In this document: positions 58,930 through 64,000 of the stretch, one piece after another
Layout of the letters: each line of letters starts with the position of its first letter
Numbering within the stretch: position 1 is the stretch's first letter
Source: Lojkania enalia
Taxonomy: Eukaryota > Ascomycota > Dothideomycetes > Pleosporales
DNA length: 64,000 nucleotides
Assembly (NCBI GenBank): GCA_010094045.1
Contig: ML986602.1
Coordinates: 248,001-312,000, forward strand
Reading direction: 5' to 3'
Made by a program: the position numbers and the translations under genes
Notes under the pieces: model-generated
Seen by the model: the letters and a program-made list of their open reading frames with translations, nothing else
Told to the model about the DNA's origin: nothing
Databases searched by the model: none

Positions 58930-61900
58930 ATGGAGCGACAGCGGAAGCGTATGGGCCCTATGCATGGCTCTATTGAAGCTGCTGACATTCCCCAGGAGAG
59001 CTCCACGAGCTGAATGCAAAAGCCTGGGCTGGCGGTCAAGGTATGACGCACCCCTCCCCCACATTCGCTATTGCGGCCCTCACCTTCTCGTGCAGACGTG
59101 TTTCCAGTCCAGGGCCCACTTGACTCGTCTATGAAGAAGAATACCGCTTTCATCAAACGACTACGGACCGCGATTACCGCGTCCTCACAAACCCAATTCC
59201 TCCAAGAAATCCGAACCTTATCCCTCCACAAATACCTTTCCGAAATTATCTCTGCTTGCTATGAGGGTCTCTGTAAGCTCAAGTCTCCCGGAGAGATTGC
59301 TGCTGGCGTTGAAATTATCAGCGCTCTTCACCAACGATTCGGACCTGCCGAATTCACGGGCTACATCGCATGGTACATTGGCCGAGGGTTGAGCACGCCG
59401 GACAAGTCACACCTGAAGAACCTGGCACATGATATTCGTGAGAGGGAGGAGAAGGAGCGTCTTGCCCGCCAGCGCGTTCTCTTGCGAGTTGCGACGGAGC
59501 TATGGCTGGTTGGGCTCTTGAGGAGCTTGGACGACGTTGCTCGACCGGAAGAAGTAGGGAAGGGCAAGGAGAATGTGAAGCTTGTTGAAGCATCTAGCAA
59601 GACTAAAGCGACAACTACTGGCTCCCGCCCGGATAACGGGGACGCTGAGCCATTCCCGTTGGAGGTGCTCAAGGACATGCTGGGTCATGACCGGGAGCAC
59701 GTAAATTTGCCTTTGGTAGTTATCTTTGTGAAGGCGTTCGCTTGGGATGTTTTAGGATCCAAGATTTCCTCCGCAGAAGGCCGCAGGACCATAAATGAAG
59801 ATGGAACCACGACGTCTGAGAAAAACGATGAGGGCCAGCCCTCCGAAGACGAATTATCGGCGCAAGATCCCCCGCTTATTTCGCCAGAGTTACGACAGCT
59901 ATTTAAAAATATTCTCACCCGTTATTTCGAGGACGTCAAAGCACATTTACTACGAGACCAGAAGCAATTGGTTAATCAGGGCCGCAAGAACGCCGAAGCC
60001 TATGTCAAGTCCGGTGAAGTGTTCGAGGATCGGCAGTCAAATTATGAGAAGCAAGTCAAGGCTCAAGAGAGGCTTATCTCGAATGCCCAGGTTCTAGCAG
60101 ATGCTTTGGGGGTGGAGATGCCCGATTTAAAGGAGAAGGATAACTCAACAACAGCCGGCGATGGCACAATCGGACTGGTAAAAGCAGGAGACTATCTTCG
60201 TGGCCAGGGTGACGGTCCGGGTATTTGGGAAGATGAGGAGGAGCGTCGGTTCTACGAAAATCTTATCGATCTCAAGGACCGCGTACCCGGAATCTTGTTA
60301 GAGGAGCCGAAGAAGAAAAAGGCCGACAATGATGACCAGGTAGGAAAGAAGATTGAGGCCAAGCCAGGACTAGAGGATAAGGAGAGATCGGAGGCGGTTG
60401 CTGAGCCGAAGACGACTGACACAGACGATCAGTCCATGGCCATAGCGAACAAATCAGTCGGCGCTCAGGTCGATGCAATCCTCGCCCGTCTGCCTGAGTT
60501 GAACACGAAAGATGCAGTAGATCAGGCTGCAATGGACTTTTGCTTCTTGAACTCGAAAGCTTCGCGCAATCGTCTCATCAAGGCGGTTCAAGACATACCC
60601 AAGGGCCGTTCCGATCTTCTGCCGCTATATTCGAGACTGATTGCGACTCTTGGAAAATATATGCCAGATGTATCGCAAGGCCTCGTATCCTACCTTGATG
60701 ACGAATTCCGTAGCCTCCAGCGCCGGAAGTCGAAAGACTTCCTTGGGCAGGTTCGAACACAAAATGTACGCTACCTCGCAGAATTGACGAAATTCGGCGT
60801 TGTGCCCGAACATGTCATATTTCACTGCCTAAAGGTTAGCCTGGATGATTTCTCACGGATGAATATCGAGATTATTTGCAATTTGCTCGAAAATTGTGGT
60901 CGGTATCTGCTTCGCAATCCCGAGACGTCGCCTAGAATGACGTCTTTCCTCGAGACGCTGCAACGAAAAAAAACGGCTCAAGTGCTCGGTCAGCAAGAGC
61001 GTATGTTAATTGAAAACGCCATCTACTACGTCAACCCGCCGGAGCGAGCAGCTATTGAGCAAAAGGAACGCACGCCAGTCGAACTCTTCTTACGCAAACT
61101 CATCTATACTGATCTGAATCGGCGCTCACTAGACAAGATTGTGAAGCAGATTCGTAAATTGCACTGGGAAGAGGAAGAAATTGTGGATCTTCTGCACAAG
61201 ATCTTCACTAAGCCGGGCAAGATCAAGTACAGCAACATTCATCTTCTGGCTGTGATCCTTGGCTCCATCTACAAGTATCACCAAGACTTTGGAATCTCGG
61301 TGATCGATGATCTTCTCGAATCGATTGCATTCGGACTCGAATTGAATGACTTCAAGTTCAATCAACGCCGGATTGCCGAAATTAAATATCTTGGAGAGCT
61401 ATACATCTACCGCATGGTTGACTCGCCGCTTATATTTGACACTTTGTACAAGTTGTTGAATTATGGTTACGAGGGTGGCTACGCTCGTCCAGGGCTGATG
61501 AATCCTCTCGATCTGCCGGACGACTATTTTCGTATCCGACTAGTGTGCAGTTTACTGGAGACGTGTGGTATGTACTATGACAAAGGTGCTGCGAAGAAGA
61601 AACTTGATTTCTTCCTAAGCTACTTCCAGTACTATATTTGTCTCAAGGATCAGCTACCCATGGATGTTGAGTTTATGATCCAAGATGCATACGCGCTTAC
61701 CAGGCCCCAATGGAAGCTTATCACCAACCTGGAGGAAGCATCCCATGCATTTGCGGAAGCTGTGAAACTGAATTATCAGATGTCTGCGGTTGATAAGGCT
61801 GTTGAGCAAGATGATGACGATGTATCCGGTTCAGATGATGATGGTGAAGGCCCGGATGACGAAGATGTTGCCATACCTGACGGTGACGACGAGAAGTCTT

Positions 61901-62825
61901 CGGGCGAAGATGCAGAGGTCGATATTCCACGCTGCCCACCTTTTTCCTCAATTACTAATTAGTGTCGCAGGCTACCGGAGACGACGAGCCAGACGACCGC
62001 GCTTCGGACGACGAGGAAGAGGAGCAAATCGTCGTCACTCGACCGGAAGATGAGCGTGATCCTGAAGTGGATGCCGAATTTGATCGCGAGCTTGCGAAGA
62101 TGATGGCGGAAAGTCTCGATTCTCGCCGACTCGAACGCAAGCCAGTCTTCGATGTCCCGCTTCCTATGAGGCGTGTTCGAGAGGCGGTTCCGACTGCTGA
62201 GGACAGTGGAGGCGAAGCACCCGCTGAGGCACCTCCCACGAACATGATGAAGTTCTCTCTGCTTAGCAAGCGTGGGAACAAGCAGCAGACCCGGTCCATT
62301 GATCTACCATCCGATTCCAGCTTCGCCATTGCCATGCGTAACAAGCAACAAGCTGAGAAAGAAGAACAGCAACGGATCAAGAACCTTGTGTTGAACTACG
62401 ATCTTCGGGATGACGACACTGTAGAGGGTGAATATCCATTTCATTACACCATTCAACCTAATCTCAACAAAAAGCATACTAAAACCAGCCAAGGACTCGA
62501 CAAGACGCACAACCCGTATGCACAGCCGCGCATCGATAAGGCCGGCACCAATCGCAGCAATCAGCGGGCTAGAAAATTACAACTGAGTGACGTTAACTGG
62601 TACGGCAACTCTCATTCTCAGTCTCGTTCTCGTTCTCGGTCTCCATCGTCTACAATCTCTTCCAGCATTACTCCACGCTCAACAGATTCCAAGGTATCTG
62701 CACAGCGTGAATCTCTTCAATGTTCTTCTACTTCACAATCTTCTCAGCACCGCCGTGCCAATGGCCACGCCATAAGCAATCAACGTCGGGCGGGCTTCCA
62801 GCGCAGCTACAGAACAGTCGGCTAA
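58930..62825 (+). CDS. NMD2: NMD2/UPF2, nonsense-mediated mRNA decay adaptor
   Basis: Four exons are proposed: 58930-58948 (19 nt), 58996-59040 (45 nt), 59096-61917 and 61971-62825, giving 1246 residues. The first two tiny exons restore the family N-terminus MERQRKRELHELNAKAWAGG. The introns are 47, 55 and 53 nt. The third has a weak donor GTCGAT but a good branch site (TACTAAT) and acceptor CGCAG. Three MIF4G domains lie at about 25-250 (KNTAFIKRLRTAI), 475-660 (VDAILARLPEL) and 680-900 (VELFLRKLIYTDLN). An acidic stretch follows (about 928-1000, Asp/Glu-rich), then the conserved C-terminal UPF1-binding region (NLVLNYDLRDDD, then NPYAQPRIDKAG). A Ser/Arg-rich tail is present after KLQLSDVNWYG. 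The protein bridges UPF1 and UPF3. The tail past WYG may be longer than usual. Confidence 0.93.
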
Positions 62826-64000
62826 CCTTCTGGCCCTTTACACGGGCCATCCAAAATGCAGGACTTGATTACCCTCCTATATGATGCTATATGCAGCATC
62901 CGTAGCATCACTCGATTTCTCAGACACGTCCGTACTTACTGCGCATCGCTAGACTGCAAGTCATGCGAGCAAGAAAGCACATTGTTCGTTGGCGAGTGCG
63001 CACGAGGTCGAATATTGATTTCCAATCAAGTATCCAGCTGACAAACACAATTCCCGGTGATCACTACTATCTGAGCTCCGCCTCTGATTAATGCACTTGG
63101 CCGTCACGGGCTCCAGAGTCTTGAGGCCGTAAGTATGTCTCCTGCGTGCTACAAGCGTGATGGAGTTCAGAGCGTCGGCAATGGCCGAGGATAGTGAAAC
63201 TTTGGTAGTGTACGCCTGCGTCGGTCACATGCCAAGAGGCATTGCTATGTTCACGTTCATTCTCGTGCATTTGGGAAAGAGGTGTGAATGGCGATATGGA
63301 GGATAAAGCTTGCACACCGGACAGATTGTTTTCGGCACACTCTCTAGTTTGTAGTTGATGTGATGAATTTACTACCTTATGTTCTTATGATGTGTGGTAG
63401 CGAAACATGAGTCCTGAAACAGTTGATCTCGCTGAATCGTTCATGTTAACCCTGAAGCTAGCGTATAATACTTTCCTACATTAGTACCTAAGTTTTTCTT
63501 TCTTTGACTAAAGGCTCATGCCTATGCAATTTATGATTCTTTTACTACTGCCCTCTTATAGTTTATACATAATCTTATTCATAATCCGATGACATTTTCA
63601 TATTCGCAGTTGTCATCATCGGCAGCTTCTTGCTTGTTTAAATGTATCTGAACATAGCATTAATATCAGCACTATAATTCTTAGGTCCCCACAATGATAC
63701 TCTCAGATTTTAAGTCCGGCCTAGTTGAAACCATTTCTTATGACTAACTATTGGGAAAGCTTACTCAGATGGGCTAACAGGCTAACCTCTTTCGTCCTAG
63801 TGAGTTAATCGTCAAAACCACCCGAAGCCAATCTGAATCAGTTATCATATCTAATATCCTACTTTGCAATCTTCTACATATTCTTCATCTTTATCGATAC
63901 ATGTATCGCAATCAAGCACGCATTCTCTCATCATAATTGATATTCTAGACCTTTCAGGCCCCTCCCGATCTGCGGATCCATGAGGGGACAAAACATCATG
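62826..64000. other. Downstream of NMD2 to the window end
   Basis: This holds the NMD2 3' UTR and AT-rich sequence to the edge. Short frames (62856-63041, minus 63315-63088) show no recognisable product. No gene is supported. Confidence 0.55.

Noticed and set aside
61818..61821. Alternative donor (GTATCC) for NMD2 intron 3
   Set aside because: It would remove an acidic stretch that looks coding and give a roughly 150-nt intron, longer than its neighbours. The GTCGAT donor with a 53-nt intron fits better.

Overview
The window is nuclear DNA from a filamentous ascomycete (Pezizomycotina). The evidence is many short GT..AG introns of about 47-127 nt (mostly 47-83), Zn(II)2Cys6 regulators, fungus-only protein families, and a head-to-head pair of chitin synthases with myosin-like heads (class V and class VII), an arrangement known from moulds and absent from budding yeasts. 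I could not place the species. Gene density is low: about 15 genes in 64 kb, with several long intergenic blocks. All gene models were built by hand from reading frames, splice signals and family knowledge.

Left third (1-12.4 kb): the 3' part of an AVL9-like DENN trafficking gene (+), a small secreted cysteine-rich protein with a GPI-like tail (-), a gene-poor block with one small hypothetical gene (+), a membrane-anchored DUF7730/F-box-like protein (-), and the endocytic adaptor END3 (-). Centre (13-38 kb): class VII chitin synthase csmB (-) and class V chitin synthase csmA (+) diverge from a shared 2.06 kb intergenic region. They are followed by translation factor eIF5B (FUN12, +), a weak hypothetical gene (-), the KRE6/SKN1 beta-1,6-glucan protein (-) and thiamine pyrophosphokinase (-). 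Right third (38-64 kb): a Zn2Cys6 factor (+), about 10.6 kb without a convincing gene, a short F-box-like protein (-), a second Zn2Cys6 factor (+), a probable decayed gene (-), and NMD2/UPF2 (+), the nonsense-mediated decay adaptor.

Several neighbours act in polarized growth and wall building: two chitin synthases, KRE6/SKN1, END3 (recycling of wall and cortical proteins) and AVL9 (late secretory traffic). Two are translation or mRNA quality-control genes (eIF5B, NMD2). I infer local clustering of function but cannot show that it is more than ancestral gene order.

No mobile element, CRISPR array, tRNA or rRNA gene could be supported. The most useful observations are splice models that an automatic caller would probably miss (a stop-free 54-nt intron in csmB, 19-nt and 45-nt first exons in NMD2, very short last exons in KRE6 and a Zn2Cys6 gene), a probable pseudogene with one stop and two frame breaks, and a candidate secreted six-cysteine protein.
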